Source of the DNA: Duganella flavida
GTDB taxonomy: Bacteria > Pseudomonadota > Gammaproteobacteria > Burkholderiales > Burkholderiaceae_D
Direction: 5' to 3'
Length of the DNA stretch: 64,000 bases
NCBI RefSeq assembly: GCF_009857445.1
Contig: NZ_WWCN01000006.1
Location: 1-64,000 of the forward strand
The notes below the pieces were generated by a model, which did no database searches, was not told where the DNA came from, and saw only the letters and a list, made by a program, of their open reading frames with translations. Positions 9,299 through 18,659 of this stretch are shown piece by piece; positions within the stretch are counted from its first letter, which is position 1, and every line of letters starts with the position of its first letter. A program made the translations under genes and the position numbers.

Positions 9299-9943
9299 AT
9301 GAAACATCTCGCCATCCTGGCGACTGCCGCCGCTATCCTGCTGAGCGGCTGCGCCACCACCATCCGCAGCAATGTAACCGCCTTCAACGACTGGCCGGCC
9401 GACATTCAGGATAAATCGTATGCGTTCGAAGCACCGCAGGGTGCGGACGATACGCTGGAATACCGCAACTACCAGGCGCTGGTCGCCGGTGAACTGGGCA
9501 AACTGGGCTTCCACCAGGCGCAGGACAGCCAGCAGCCGCAGCTGCTGGTGGGCATGAAGTTCTTCACCATTGATCATCCGGTGCGGGTGCTGCAGGCCGA
9601 GGATCCGTTCATGGGTCCGTATTGGGGTCCCGGCTTTGGCCGTTATCCCTATGGCTGGGGTTATTCGCGCTGGGCTTACCGGCCATTCTTCTACGATCCG
9701 TACCGTTTCGGCCCGCCGACTTATGTGGAAGAGCGCATCAAGCACCAGTACCAGCGCCAGCTGCGCGTGACCATCAACCAGAGTTCGGGCCGCAAGCTGT
9801 ATGACGTGACGGTGCAAAACACCAGCGGCGTACAAGCCACGCCGCACGTGATGCCGGCGCTGGTACAAAGCGCGTTCACCGGCTTCCCTGGTCAGAACGG
9901 CGTGCCGCGCAACATCGACATCACGCTGGAGCCTAAAACGTAA
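9299..9943 (+). CDS. DUF4136-type lipoprotein
   Basis: The protein starts with a lipoprotein signal (hydrophobic stretch then LLSGCATT, Cys at residue 17), so it should be anchored in the outer or inner membrane on the periplasmic side. The body has the features of DUF4136 proteins: a conserved FNDWPADIQDKSYAF start, a segment repeated as ...YQALVAGELGKLGF..., and a middle rich in Gly, Tyr, Trp and Pro (about residues 95-140). Its function is unknown. The ATG follows GAGAGGGCACCACC. The stop codon is part of the large palindrome that follows. Confidence 0.8.
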   Translation: MKHLAILATAAAILLSGCATTIRSNVTAFNDWPADIQDKSYAFEAPQGADDTLEYRNYQALVAGELGKLGFHQAQDSQQPQLLVGMKFFTIDHPVRVLQAEDPFMGPYWGPGFGRYPYGWGYSRWAYRPFFYDPYRFGPPTYVEERIKHQYQRQLRVTINQSSGRKLYDVTVQNTSGVQATPHVMPALVQSAFTGFPGQNGVPRNIDITLEPKT

Positions 9944-10035
9944 CCCGGGGTCAGTTCTGCCAAACGGACACGGGCTCAACCGTAGCAATCGCTACGGTTG
10001 AGCCCGTGTCCGTTTGGCAGAACTGACCCCGGGTT
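9942..10035. repeat. 94-bp palindromic repeat, copy 1
   Basis: Two perfect 45-base arms, outer part AACCCGGGGTCAGTTCTGCC, surround a 4-base loop AATC. The element fills the whole space between two convergent genes: the left end supplies two bases of the TAA stop of the DUF4136 gene and the right end reaches the first base of the quinone reductase stop. A second copy of equal length is at 58249-58342 with compensating differences in the arms. As RNA it would form a very long hairpin in either direction and could act as a two-way terminator or mRNA 3' end stabiliser. No U run is present, so it is not a classic terminator. Confidence 0.95.
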
Positions 10036-11009
10036 TATGGCAGCAGGATGGAGGAGCCCGTGGTCTTGCGGGCTTCCAGGTCGATGTGCGCTTGGCGCAC
10101 GTCGGCCAAAGCATAACGCTGGCGGATATCAATCTTCACTTCGCCGCTACTCACCACCCCAAACAGCGATTTGGCCGAGGCTTCCAGGTCTTCGCGCTTG
10201 GCCGTGTAAGCCATCAGCGATGGGCGGGTAATGAATAGCGAGCCACGACTGGCCAGTTCGTTCAGACCAAACGGCGGCACCGGTCCCGATGCATTGCCAA
10301 AGCTGACCATCGTGCCCAGCGGCTGCAAGCAGTCCAGCGAGCCGATGAAGGTATCTTTTCCGATCGAGTCATACACCACCGACACGCCTTTGCCGCCGGT
10401 GAGTTCCTTCACGCGCTCGGGGAAGTTTTCCTTGTTGTAGTTGATGACGTGGGTGGCGCCGTTTTCAATCGCCAGCGCAGCCTTTTCCTCCGAGCCCACG
10501 GTGCCGATCAGGTTCACACCCATCACGCGCGCCCACTGGCAGGCGATCAGGCCAACGCCGCCCGCTGCGGCATGGAACAGCACCGTATCGCCGGCCTTCA
10601 GCGACACGGTGCGGTGGAACAGGTACTGTACCGTCAGCCCTTGCAGCATCATGGCAGCGGCGGTGTCGAAATCGATTTTATCCGGCAGCACCAGCAGCTG
10701 CGAGGCCGGGATATTGCGCGCCTCGGAGTACGCGCCAAGCGGACGGCCGCCGTAAGCCACGCGGTCGCCGACTTTCAACTCGGTGACGCCCTCGCCTACT
10801 TCTTCCACCACGCCAGCGCCTTCCACGCCCAGTGCGCCGGGCATGGGTTGCGGATACAGGCCGGTGCGGTGGTAGACGTCAATGTAGTTGAGACCAATGG
10901 CTTCATGGCGCATCCGCACTTCGCCCGGGCCGGGCGGCGGCAGGTCGACCTCCACCAGTTCCATCACTTCGGGACCGCCCACGCGGTTCATGCGGATAGC
11001 CTTGACCAT
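10035..11009 (-). CDS. NADPH:quinone oxidoreductase (zinc-free MDR family)
   Basis: Reduces quinones with NADPH. The 324-residue protein has the N-terminal GroES-like fold (GEVRMRHEAIGLNYIDVYHRTG), the GALGVEGAGVVEEVGEGV stretch, and the cofactor site VLFHAAAGGVGLIACQWARVMG (about residues 145-170). It lacks the zinc-binding cysteines of alcohol dehydrogenases, as expected for QOR. ATG at 11009 has AAGGAG upstream. It lies 11 bases after the methylglyoxal synthase gene on the same strand. Detoxification of reactive carbonyls or quinones is a plausible shared theme of the run. Confidence 0.9.
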   Translation of the reverse strand: MVKAIRMNRVGGPEVMELVEVDLPPPGPGEVRMRHEAIGLNYIDVYHRTGLYPQPMPGALGVEGAGVVEEVGEGVTELKVGDRVAYGGRPLGAYSEARNIPASQLLVLPDKIDFDTAAAMMLQGLTVQYLFHRTVSLKAGDTVLFHAAAGGVGLIACQWARVMGVNLIGTVGSEEKAALAIENGATHVINYNKENFPERVKELTGGKGVSVVYDSIGKDTFIGSLDCLQPLGTMVSFGNASGPVPPFGLNELASRGSLFITRPSLMAYTAKREDLEASAKSLFGVVSSGEVKIDIRQRYALADVRQAHIDLEARKTTGSSILLP

Positions 11010-11020
11010 GATCGTGCTCC

Positions 11021-11404
11021 TTATTTCGCTGCAGATTGCTGGAGTTGGGACAGTACCAGATGTGCCGACGCCACGTTGGTCGCGCACGGCGTATTGTGCA
11101 CGTCGCAGGCGCGTACCAGGGCGTTGATGTCCGGCTCGTGCGGCTGCGGCGTCATAGGATCGCGCAGGAAGATCACGGCATCGATTTGACCTTCCACCAG
11201 CATGGAGCCGATCTGCAAGTCGCCGCCGAATGGGCCTGAGTGCTTGCGATCCACGGTCAGACCAACTTCATTGGCCAAGCGGCCGCCGGTGGTGCCGGTG
11301 GCGACCAGTTGGCAGGTCGAAAGGTAGGCCTTGTATTCGCTGGCCAAGGCGATCATGTCGTCTTTTTTCTTATCGTGAGCAATCAGGGCAATGCGGGTCT
11401 TCAT
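11021..11404 (-). CDS. mgsA: Methylglyoxal synthase
   Basis: Converts dihydroxyacetone phosphate to methylglyoxal plus phosphate, a bypass that relieves sugar-phosphate stress. The 127-residue product has the family features: [15 protein letters not shown] at the start, ATGTTGGR for phosphate binding (residues 35-42), [12 protein letters not shown] around the catalytic Asp (D62), and [15 protein letters not shown] with the second Asp and His. It sits between the DMT transporter and quinone reductase genes with gaps of about 10 bases on both sides, so it is probably part of one transcript. Confidence 0.95.
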   Translation of the reverse strand: MKTRIALIAHDKKKDDMIALASEYKAYLSTCQLVATGTTGGRLANEVGLTVDRKHSGPFGGDLQIGSMLVEGQIDAVIFLRDPMTPQPHEPDINALVRACDVHNTPCATNVASAHLVLSQLQQSAAK

Positions 11405-11413
11405 GTCGTGATC

Positions 11414-12319
11414 CTATTTTTTTGACAGCAGATAAATCCCGGACAGCACGAGCGCAGTTCCGCCCAGCTGCCAGGAGGTGACAGGCTCGCCCAGCAGCAG
11501 CGCGCCCAGAAACAGCGTTGAAACGGGGCCGATCATACCAGCCTGCGAGGCGGTGCCGGCGCCGATGCGCTCGACCGCGATCATGGTCATGAACACGGGA
11601 GCGACGGTGCACAGGATGCCGTTGATCAGCGACAGGCCATACACCGGCATCGGTTGCAGCAGGCCGGAGGCGGGACGCAGCAGAAAGAACTGGCCGACGC
11701 AGGCGGCAGTGGAGACGCACATGGCGTAGGACACCAGCCTTATCGAACCTAATCGCCGGACCATTTCGCCGGACAGCAGCAGGTAGGCAGCATAGGCCGC
11801 AGCCGAGCCGGTGACCAGTGCCGCGCCGAGGGCGACATTGCCGCCGCCGCGCAGATCGTGCAGGAACACCAGCACGATGCCGCAGTAGGAAATCCCCAGC
11901 GCCATCCACTGCTTGCGGCCGATGTGGTGCTTGAGGATGGTAGAGCTGATCAGTAGCACGAAGGTCGGCGTAAGAAACAGGATCAACCGTTCAAGGCCGA
12001 CCGAGATGTATTGCAGGCCGAGGAAGTCGAGAAAACTGGACAAGTAGTAGCCCACCAGCCCGAGACCGACGATGCGCCAGCGGTCGCTGGAGCTGAGTGG
12101 CGCTTCGGTGCGCATCTTCCAGATGGCGATGGCGGCGAATACCGGCAGCGAGAACAGCATGCGAAAAGCGATCAGCGTGACCGCATCGATATGGTAGCGG
12201 TACAGCAGCTTGGCGACGATGGCCTTGGTGGAAAACAGCACCGAACCGCCGACGGCGATTCCTAACCCGCTGAGAAAAGCGGCACGCGTCAGCGTGCCGT
12301 GTGTGATACTTTTGTCCAT
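11414..12319 (-). CDS. EamA/DMT-superfamily transporter
   Basis: An inner-membrane protein of 301 residues with about ten hydrophobic helices arranged as two EamA repeats (roughly residues 14-145 and 165-298). The first includes GGSVLFSTKAIVAKLLYRY and the second ends in TSWQLGGTALVLSGIYLL. Members export amino acids, drugs or other metabolites; the substrate cannot be told from sequence. It follows the phoD-like gene by 40 bases and precedes mgsA by 9 bases. Confidence 0.88.
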   Translation of the reverse strand: MDKSITHGTLTRAAFLSGLGIAVGGSVLFSTKAIVAKLLYRYHIDAVTLIAFRMLFSLPVFAAIAIWKMRTEAPLSSSDRWRIVGLGLVGYYLSSFLDFLGLQYISVGLERLILFLTPTFVLLISSTILKHHIGRKQWMALGISYCGIVLVFLHDLRGGGNVALGAALVTGSAAAYAAYLLLSGEMVRRLGSIRLVSYAMCVSTAACVGQFFLLRPASGLLQPMPVYGLSLINGILCTVAPVFMTMIAVERIGAGTASQAGMIGPVSTLFLGALLLGEPVTSWQLGGTALVLSGIYLLSKK

Positions 12320-12359
12320 ACATGAGATTGTACGGGCAAAAGCAAATGGCTGCTGACGG

Positions 12360-14870
12360 CTAGCTGATGGTCACTACCGGCGAGCCGGCGGCTACGGTTG
12401 CCGTGGTGGTGCGGGCGATGACGGTGGCTGGCGCGGAGGTGCCTACCAGCTTGTTCACCTGCTTGAACTGCGCCGTCATTTTGCCTGCCGTGAGCGTGAC
12501 CAGAGTGTAGCCCTGCGCATCGGTGTTCAGGTGCTTGAGCCACTGGTTATTGCCCAAGGCTGACAGCTGCTGCGCCAGCGCCAACAGGCTGGTATTGAAG
12601 TCGCTGTTGGCTTGCAGGCCTGCCAGCACCGCCGACACGGTCGCATCCAACTGCGCCTCCGGCACACCTTTCGCCGCCAGTCCACCGCGCAGCTGCACGC
12701 GGGTTTGCTCCAGCAGCGAGGCCACCGTCGGCGCAGCTTTGCCCATGGTGTAGTCCAGCAGGTTGAAGTTCAGGTTGATCGTGCCCAGGCCCGTCACCGG
12801 CACCGCCAGCGGGTAGGACACCAGCGTCGCAATATCACCCAGCGACGATGCCGCATCGCGCAGGTAACTGAAGAACGAATCCGAGCTAATCCCCGCCGAA
12901 ACCAGGTCCACCATCACCGGCGTGCCGCCGCCCGTCGCATCGAAATCATCATTCACGGTGCCAGCGAAGAAGGAGTGGATATCGCCCGTAATCGCCACTA
13001 CGTTGCCGATGTTATTGGTCTTCAGGTGCGCCATCAGCGTTTTGCGCTCGGTGTTGTAGCCGTCCCACTGGTCGCAGTTGAGCAAGAAGCGGGTGAAGAA
13101 CGCCGACAGCGCATCCTTCTTGCCCGACGCCGCCACGAAGACCGATTCCGCTTTGTTGGCCTGCACGTCCGGTTTGATGTAGCCAAAAGCGATGGTCTGC
13201 GCCGCTGCTGCCGCCTGCTGCGCTGGCGTGGTCGGGCCAGTGAAGATGGTCTTGCCGTAAGTCGCCACCGCAATCGACGCTTGCGCCGCTGTCAGGCCGG
13301 CTTTCATGCCAGCAGTAGCCATCGCACCTGACGTGCCGCCGCTCGCTGCAGCTGCCGCGATGGCGCCGGCGCCTGCTTGCGCAACGGCCGCCGATGCGCC
13401 AGCGGTCACCGCCGCCACGATGGCGCCGGCCACGGCGAAGTTGCCGCCTGCCGCAGCGGCAGTGGTGCCAACCGAAGTGGCCAGCGTGGTGACTGCGTTC
13501 AATGCCAGCAAAGTCGCAATCGCGTCGGTGCCGTTGAGGCCCATGCGCAGCAGCGATACCTCATTGCCCCACAATTTCCAGGTTGAGGTAGCGGACTTCA
13601 TCTTGTCCATCCACCACTGGCGCTGGGTGTTGCCCAGGATGGTGGCAGTGGTCAGCGGATCGAGGCCGATGGTTTTGGCGCCGGCCATCTTCTGCGCTTC
13701 CACGCTGTCGAACAAATCCTGCGGCACCAGGTAGCGCGAGCCGATGCGGCCCAGTGGCTTGCCGGTCGCCGGATTAATCGACGATTCCGGGATGACGTGG
13801 TCAGAACGGTACAAACGCTCATCAGTCATCACCAGCTGCATCAGCTTACCGAACTGGAAGTCGCGGTAGATCTTGATGTTCTGGAAGCTGGCGTTGGCGG
13901 CGTCGAACGAAACGTCGGCCGGCATGAATTCAAACCACGCCTGGTTGGCGTTGCGGCGGCGCGAGGTCTGGTGCAGATCCGAGCCGTCGGCATTGAAAGA
14001 GCCGTCGTAGGTTTGCGCATCCTGCCATGCATCGTCGGTGAATTCGTGGTCGTCCCAGATGGCGATGAAGGCAAAGCGCTCGTGCAGCGCCTGCAGGCGC
14101 GTATCGGTGCGGTACTTCTTGTACAGGTAGCGGTAATCGGCCAGCGAGTTGGCGTACTTGGCGCCCGAGGTACCGTTCTTGAACACACCGTCCGGCAGCA
14201 CCAGCGCATCGTGGCGGCTTTCCACTGCGCCCAGCTGGAAGTCCTCGCCCACGGTCTCGTAGATGTAGTCGCCCAGGTGGACGATGAAGTCGAGGTTCTC
14301 GGCGGCGATGGAAGACATCGCGCCCCAGTGGTTCACGCTCCAGTCCTGGCAGGTCATGTAGACGAATTGCAGCTGCGAGACGTCAGCATCCGCAGCCGGC
14401 GCGGTCTTGAAGCGGCCGACGTTGGAACGATTGTCGCCTGCTACGAACTGGTAGTAGTAAGTGGTGGCTGCCGTCAAACCGGTCAGCTTATGGCGCACGG
14501 TGTTGTCGTACTGCGCTTGCAGCGGCAGGCGCACGTCGGCCACGGTGGCGCCGTTCAATGCTGCGTTGCTGCCCAGCGCCGCGCTGTTGTCGACCGAGGT
14601 GACCACCAGGCGAATCGAGGAATCAGCGCCGGACGTCACAGCAGCCACGTTGTCGGCAGCTGCCGGCACGGCGCGGGTCCACAACAGGATGCTGTCGGGG
14701 CGTGGATCGCCCGTGGCCACGCTTTGCGGGAACTTCCACGCGCCGCTGGCCGCTGGCAGGTCACTGCCTGCCGCGCCGCTGCTGCTACCGCCGCACGCAC
14801 TCAGGCCTGCACCCGATGCTACCGATACCGTAATAAAGCTGCCAAATTTCAGAAACTGCCGTCTATCCAT
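12360..14870 (-). CDS. PhoD-like alkaline phosphatase/phosphodiesterase with Ala-rich insert
   Basis: An exported metallo-phosphoesterase of the PhoD family. The N-terminus has a Tat signal (DRRQFLKFG) followed by a lipobox-like LSACGG, so the protein is likely folded before export and may be membrane-anchored. An N-terminal Ig-like domain (FPQSVATGDPRPDSILLWTR) precedes the metallophosphatase domain, whose motifs HLGDYIYE, IWDDHEFTDD and ITGDIHSFF are present. At about residues 450-550 a roughly 110-residue Ala/Gly/Thr-rich stretch interrupts the catalytic domain. The C-terminal 150 residues follow the last motif and are unusual for the family. At 836 residues it is longer than most PhoD proteins. 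GGGAGCAGAC lies just before the ATG. It probably heads the minus-strand run to the quinone reductase. Confidence 0.87.
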   Translation of the reverse strand: MDRRQFLKFGSFITVSVASGAGLSACGGSSSGAAGSDLPAASGAWKFPQSVATGDPRPDSILLWTRAVPAAADNVAAVTSGADSSIRLVVTSVDNSAALGSNAALNGATVADVRLPLQAQYDNTVRHKLTGLTAATTYYYQFVAGDNRSNVGRFKTAPAADADVSQLQFVYMTCQDWSVNHWGAMSSIAAENLDFIVHLGDYIYETVGEDFQLGAVESRHDALVLPDGVFKNGTSGAKYANSLADYRYLYKKYRTDTRLQALHERFAFIAIWDDHEFTDDAWQDAQTYDGSFNADGSDLHQTSRRRNANQAWFEFMPADVSFDAANASFQNIKIYRDFQFGKLMQLVMTDERLYRSDHVIPESSINPATGKPLGRIGSRYLVPQDLFDSVEAQKMAGAKTIGLDPLTTATILGNTQRQWWMDKMKSATSTWKLWGNEVSLLRMGLNGTDAIATLLALNAVTTLATSVGTTAAAAGGNFAVAGAIVAAVTAGASAAVAQAGAGAIAAAAASGGTSGAMATAGMKAGLTAAQASIAVATYGKTIFTGPTTPAQQAAAAAQTIAFGYIKPDVQANKAESVFVAASGKKDALSAFFTRFLLNCDQWDGYNTERKTLMAHLKTNNIGNVVAITGDIHSFFAGTVNDDFDATGGGTPVMVDLVSAGISSDSFFSYLRDAASSLGDIATLVSYPLAVPVTGLGTINLNFNLLDYTMGKAAPTVASLLEQTRVQLRGGLAAKGVPEAQLDATVSAVLAGLQANSDFNTSLLALAQQLSALGNNQWLKHLNTDAQGYTLVTLTAGKMTAQFKQVNKLVGTSAPATVIARTTTATVAAGSPVVTIS

Positions 14871-15080
14871 GTCTGCTCCCGCGCTGCGATGATGTCAAAA
14901 AGGTAAACCCTAGCAGGAGGATATGACAGCTTCCCTACAAAAAGTGGAGCCTCACCTCTAGCGGAGGCGCCGGTGTGTGTGCTATGAGCGGCGGTTTCTG
15001 ACCGCCCTCTTATGCTAGAATACCGCCCTCACCGCACACCAACGCTTAAATTACCGAACACCGCCGAAGGAAGACCGAAC
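14871..15080. promoter_or_regulatory. Divergent promoter region phoD-like / yebC
   Basis: The 210-base gap separates divergent genes. For the plus-strand operon a TAGAAT -10 candidate is at 15016-15021 (within TATGCTAGAAT). No convincing -35 is visible at normal spacing. Nothing else was recognised. Confidence 0.4.
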
Positions 15081-15806
15081 ATGGCTGGACACAGCAAATG
15101 GGCCAACATTAAGCACAAAAAGGCAGCAACTGACGCGAAACGCGGCAAGATCTGGACGCGCCTCATCAAGGAAATTACCGTAGCAGCCCGCATGGGCGGC
15201 GGCGACATTGCGTCGAATCCGCGCCTGCGTCTCGCTATCGACAAGGCGGCCGACGCCAATATGCCGAAAGATAACGTGCAGCGCGCGATCACCCGCGGCA
15301 CCGGCGGCGAAGACGGCGCGTCGTACGAAGAGGTACGCTACGAAGGCTACGGCATCGGCGGCGCAGCCATCATCGTTGACTGCATGACCGATAACCGCGT
15401 GCGTACCGTGGCTGAAGTGCGTAACGCCTTCAACAAAAACGGCGGCAACATGGGCAATGAAGGCTCGGTAGCCTTCATGTTCAAGCATTGCGGCCAGTTC
15501 CTGTTCGCACCGGGCACCAATGAAGACGCGTTGATGGAAGCCGCGCTGGAAGCCGGCGCCGAAGACGTGGTCACTGACGAAGAAGGCGGCATTGAAGTAC
15601 TATGCGGCCCGCACGATTTCGCCGAAGTGAAAGACGCGCTGGAAGCCAAGGGCTTCAAGGCCGAAGTGGCCGAGATCATCATGAAGCCGGATGCCGTCAC
15701 CGGCGTCACCGGCGACAACGCGATCAAGATGCAAAAGCTGCTGGACGCGCTGGAATTGCTGGACGACGTGCAGGAAGTGTATTCGAACGTTGAAATCGAA
15801 GACTGA
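15081..15806 (+). CDS. yebC: YebC/PmpR-family protein (translation/transcription regulator)
   Basis: The 241-residue protein begins [31 protein letters not shown], the signature of the YebC family, and has the three-domain layout including the conserved [17 protein letters not shown] segment and a C-terminal [14 protein letters not shown]. Members act as DNA-binding regulators or help ribosomes through proline-rich stretches. The ATG at 15081 is where the conserved sequence starts. purD follows after 6 bases, so this is the first gene of the yebC-purD-hemF-nadD run. Confidence 0.95.
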   Translation: MAGHSKWANIKHKKAATDAKRGKIWTRLIKEITVAARMGGGDIASNPRLRLAIDKAADANMPKDNVQRAITRGTGGEDGASYEEVRYEGYGIGGAAIIVDCMTDNRVRTVAEVRNAFNKNGGNMGNEGSVAFMFKHCGQFLFAPGTNEDALMEAALEAGAEDVVTDEEGGIEVLCGPHDFAEVKDALEAKGFKAEVAEIIMKPDAVTGVTGDNAIKMQKLLDALELLDDVQEVYSNVEIED

Positions 15807-15812
15807 GGACTT

Positions 15813-17081
15813 ATGAAAATTTTGGTAGTCGGCTCCGGCGGCCGTGAGCACGCGCTGGCATGGAAACTGGCGCAATCCGAGCGCATCCAGATGGTGTACG
15901 TGGCCCCGGGTAACGGCGGCACCGCGCGCGACGCGCGCCTGGTCAACGTCAACATCACCGACCTGCACGAACTGGCGAACTTCGTCGAGAGCGAAGGCAT
16001 CAGCCTGACCGTAGTCGGTCCGGAGACCCCGCTGGCTGGCGGCATCGTCAACCTGTTCCGCGCACGCGGCCTGAAAGTATTCGGCCCGACCAAAGAAGCG
16101 GCGCAGCTGGAGTCGTCGAAAGACTTCGCCAAAGCATTCATGCAGCGTCACGGCATCCCGACTGCCAAATACCAGACTTTCTCGGAAGTGGCACAAGCCC
16201 ACGCCTACATCGACGCCAACGGCGCACCGATCGTCATCAAGGCCGACGGCCTGGCTGCCGGCAAAGGCGTCGTGGTCGCCATGTCGCTGGAAGAAGCCCA
16301 CCAAGCGGTGGATGATATGCTGGCCGATAACCGCTTCGGCGACGCCGGCGCGCGCATCGTGATCGAAGAATTCCTGGCCGGCGAAGAAGCCAGCTTTATC
16401 GTCATGTGCGACGGCAAAAACATCCTGCCGCTGGCCACCAGCCAGGATCACAAGCGCCTGAAAGACAACGACGAAGGCCCGAACACCGGCGGCATGGGCG
16501 CTTACTCGCCAGCCCCGATCGTGACGCCTGCGATGCACGCCCGCGTGATGCGCGAGATCATCAACCCGACCATCGCCGGTATGGCGAAGGACGGCATCGT
16601 GTTCACCGGCTTCCTGTACGCCGGTCTGATGATCGATGCAGCGGGCAATCCGCGCACGCTGGAATTCAACTGCCGCATGGGCGATCCTGAAACGCAACCG
16701 ATCATGTCGCGCCTGAAGACTGACCTGGTGACCGTGATGGAACACGCCGTCCACGGCACGCTGGACCAAGTGGAACTGGAATGGGACCGCCGCACCGCCG
16801 TTGGCGTGGTGCTGGCTGCTGCCGGCTATCCGGACGCACCGCTGAAAGGCGCCGTCATTGAAGGCATCCCGGCCGAGACTTCGGAATCGGTGACCTTCCA
16901 CGCTGGCACCGCAGAAGTAGACGGTCACCTGCAAGTCACCGGCGGCCGCGTATTGTGCGTGGTTGGTTTGGCAGACAGCGTCAAGCTGGCACAGAAAACG
17001 GCTTACGAAGTGGTCGACCAGATCAGCTTCGAAGGCGCACAGTGCCGCCGCGATATCGGCTGGCGCGGTCTGAAACACTAA
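15813..17081 (+). CDS. purD: Phosphoribosylamine-glycine ligase (GAR synthetase)
   Basis: Second step of purine synthesis: joins glycine to phosphoribosylamine using ATP. The start [21 protein letters not shown] is the family N-terminus. The ATP-grasp domain contains [15 protein letters not shown] (about residues 138-153), [11 protein letters not shown] and the metal site [13 protein letters not shown]. The length of 422 residues is normal. It lies 6 bases after yebC and 1 base before hemF. Confidence 0.97.
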   Translation: MKILVVGSGGREHALAWKLAQSERIQMVYVAPGNGGTARDARLVNVNITDLHELANFVESEGISLTVVGPETPLAGGIVNLFRARGLKVFGPTKEAAQLESSKDFAKAFMQRHGIPTAKYQTFSEVAQAHAYIDANGAPIVIKADGLAAGKGVVVAMSLEEAHQAVDDMLADNRFGDAGARIVIEEFLAGEEASFIVMCDGKNILPLATSQDHKRLKDNDEGPNTGGMGAYSPAPIVTPAMHARVMREIINPTIAGMAKDGIVFTGFLYAGLMIDAAGNPRTLEFNCRMGDPETQPIMSRLKTDLVTVMEHAVHGTLDQVELEWDRRTAVGVVLAAAGYPDAPLKGAVIEGIPAETSESVTFHAGTAEVDGHLQVTGGRVLCVVGLADSVKLAQKTAYEVVDQISFEGAQCRRDIGWRGLKH

Positions 17082-17082
17082 G

Positions 17083-17997
17083 ATGTCTTCGACTCCCAAT
17101 CCCGCAGCAGTCAAAGCCTGGCTGCTCGACCTGCAAAACCGCATCGTGCAAGCGTTGGAGGCCGTCGACGGCAACTCCTTCCTGCGCGATGAGTGGCAGC
17201 GCGCCGAAGGTGGCGGCGGGATTTCGCGCCTGGTTGAAGAAGGCAATGTGATTGAACGCGGCGGGGTGAATTTCTCGCACGTGCTGGGCGCCAAGCTGCC
17301 GCCATCGGCATCGGCGCATCGCCCGGATATCGGCGGCAATCCGTGGGAAGCCATGGGCGTGTCGCTGGTGATCCATCCGCGCAATCCCTACGCGCCGACG
17401 GTGCACATGAACGTGCGCTTCTTCAGCACCACCAACGCAGCCGGTGAGCCGGTGTGGTGGTTCGGCGGCGGCATGGATTTAACGCCGTACTACGGCAACC
17501 AGCAAGACGTGAAGCACTTCCACCAGACCTGCCGCGACGCCCTCGCCCCATTCGGCGACGACCTGCACGGCAAGTTCAAGCAATGGTGCGATGAGTATTT
17601 CTACCTGAAGCACCGCCAGGAAGCCCGCGGCGTGGGCGGCATCTTCTTCGATGACCACAGCGCCGACGGTTTCGAGCAAAGCTTCGCCATGACGCAAAGC
17701 GTGGGCGACGCCTTCCTCAAGGCTTACCTGCCGATTCTGGAAGCGCGCAAGGACACGCCGTACGGCGAACGCGAACGCGATTTCCAGGCGTACCGGCGCG
17801 GCCGCTATGTCGAATTCAATCTCGTTTTCGACCGTGGCACGCTGTTTGGCTTGCAATCGGGCGGCCGCACCGAAGCGATCCTGATGTCGATGCCGCCTAT
17901 CGTCAAATGGCGCTATCGCTGGGAACCTGAAGCCGGATCACCGGAAGCGGCGCTGTATTCCGACTTCCTGCCTCATCGCGACTGGCTCGCTGCGTGA
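17083..17997 (+). CDS. hemF: Oxygen-dependent coproporphyrinogen III oxidase
   Basis: Converts coproporphyrinogen III to protoporphyrinogen IX in haem synthesis, using O2. Family signatures are complete: [49 protein letters not shown], and [20 protein letters not shown] near the end. The length of 304 residues is normal. It is tightly packed between purD and nadD, with a 1-base gap and a possible 4-base overlap. Confidence 0.97.
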   Translation: MSSTPNPAAVKAWLLDLQNRIVQALEAVDGNSFLRDEWQRAEGGGGISRLVEEGNVIERGGVNFSHVLGAKLPPSASAHRPDIGGNPWEAMGVSLVIHPRNPYAPTVHMNVRFFSTTNAAGEPVWWFGGGMDLTPYYGNQQDVKHFHQTCRDALAPFGDDLHGKFKQWCDEYFYLKHRQEARGVGGIFFDDHSADGFEQSFAMTQSVGDAFLKAYLPILEARKDTPYGERERDFQAYRRGRYVEFNLVFDRGTLFGLQSGGRTEAILMSMPPIVKWRYRWEPEAGSPEAALYSDFLPHRDWLAA

Positions 17998-17999
17998 CG

Positions 18000-18659
18000 A
18001 TGGGCTACCGTGTCGCACTGCTGGGAGGCAGCTACGATCCGGTGCATCTAGGTCACGTCGCGTTGGGCGAGTACTTCGCCAATCTGCTGCAAGTCGACCA
18101 GTTGCGCGTGATCCCGACTGGCCTGCCGTGGCAAAAATCCACGCTGAAAGCCTCGTCGCAGCAGCGCGCTGACATGGTGGCGCTGGCCTTTGCCGGCCGG
18201 CCGTTCAGCGTAGCCGTCGACATGCAAGAAATCGCGCGCGGCGCCCAAGGGCTGCCGACTTACACGATCGATACACTGCGCCAGGTGCGCGCCGAACTGG
18301 GGCCCATGGCTTCCATCAGTTTCCTGATGGGCGCCGACCAGCTCCAGCGGCTCGATACCTGGCACGAATGGCAGGCGCTGTTCGACTACGCGCATATTTG
18401 CGTAGCGACCCGCCCTGGTTATGACATAGCCACAGCCGGCCTGCCGCCGGCCGTGGCGCAGGCGTTTTCCAGCCGTTTGGGAACGCCGGAACAAATCCGT
18501 AGCACGCCGCATGGTCTGACGTATCTGGCACAGGACTTCGCGGTGGATATCTCCGCAACCCGGATACGTGCGGCATTACAACGGGGGGAAGCGGCAAACT
18601 CGCTTATCCCGCCGCTAGTGCTAGACTATATTGAACAACACAATCTATACAAAAGCTAA
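18000..18659 (+). CDS. nadD: Nicotinate-nucleotide adenylyltransferase
   Basis: Makes deamido-NAD from nicotinate mononucleotide and ATP. The nucleotidyltransferase motif GGSYDPVHLGHVAL is at the N-terminus, and the second motif ISATRIRAAL is near residue 190. ATG at 18000 is chosen; a GTG two codons upstream (17994) overlaps the hemF stop as GTGA and is an equally possible start. rsfS begins right after the stop. The nadD-rsfS-rlmH order is conserved in betaproteobacteria. Confidence 0.95.
   Translation: MGYRVALLGGSYDPVHLGHVALGEYFANLLQVDQLRVIPTGLPWQKSTLKASSQQRADMVALAFAGRPFSVAVDMQEIARGAQGLPTYTIDTLRQVRAELGPMASISFLMGADQLQRLDTWHEWQALFDYAHICVATRPGYDIATAGLPPAVAQAFSSRLGTPEQIRSTPHGLTYLAQDFAVDISATRIRAALQRGEAANSLIPPLVLDYIEQHNLYKS

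Noticed and set aside
15600..17384. 594-residue open frame on the minus strand across purD and hemF
   Set aside because: It is fully antisense to two well-supported genes, has the His/Asp/Val-rich bias of reverse frames in high-GC DNA, and shows no known domain.
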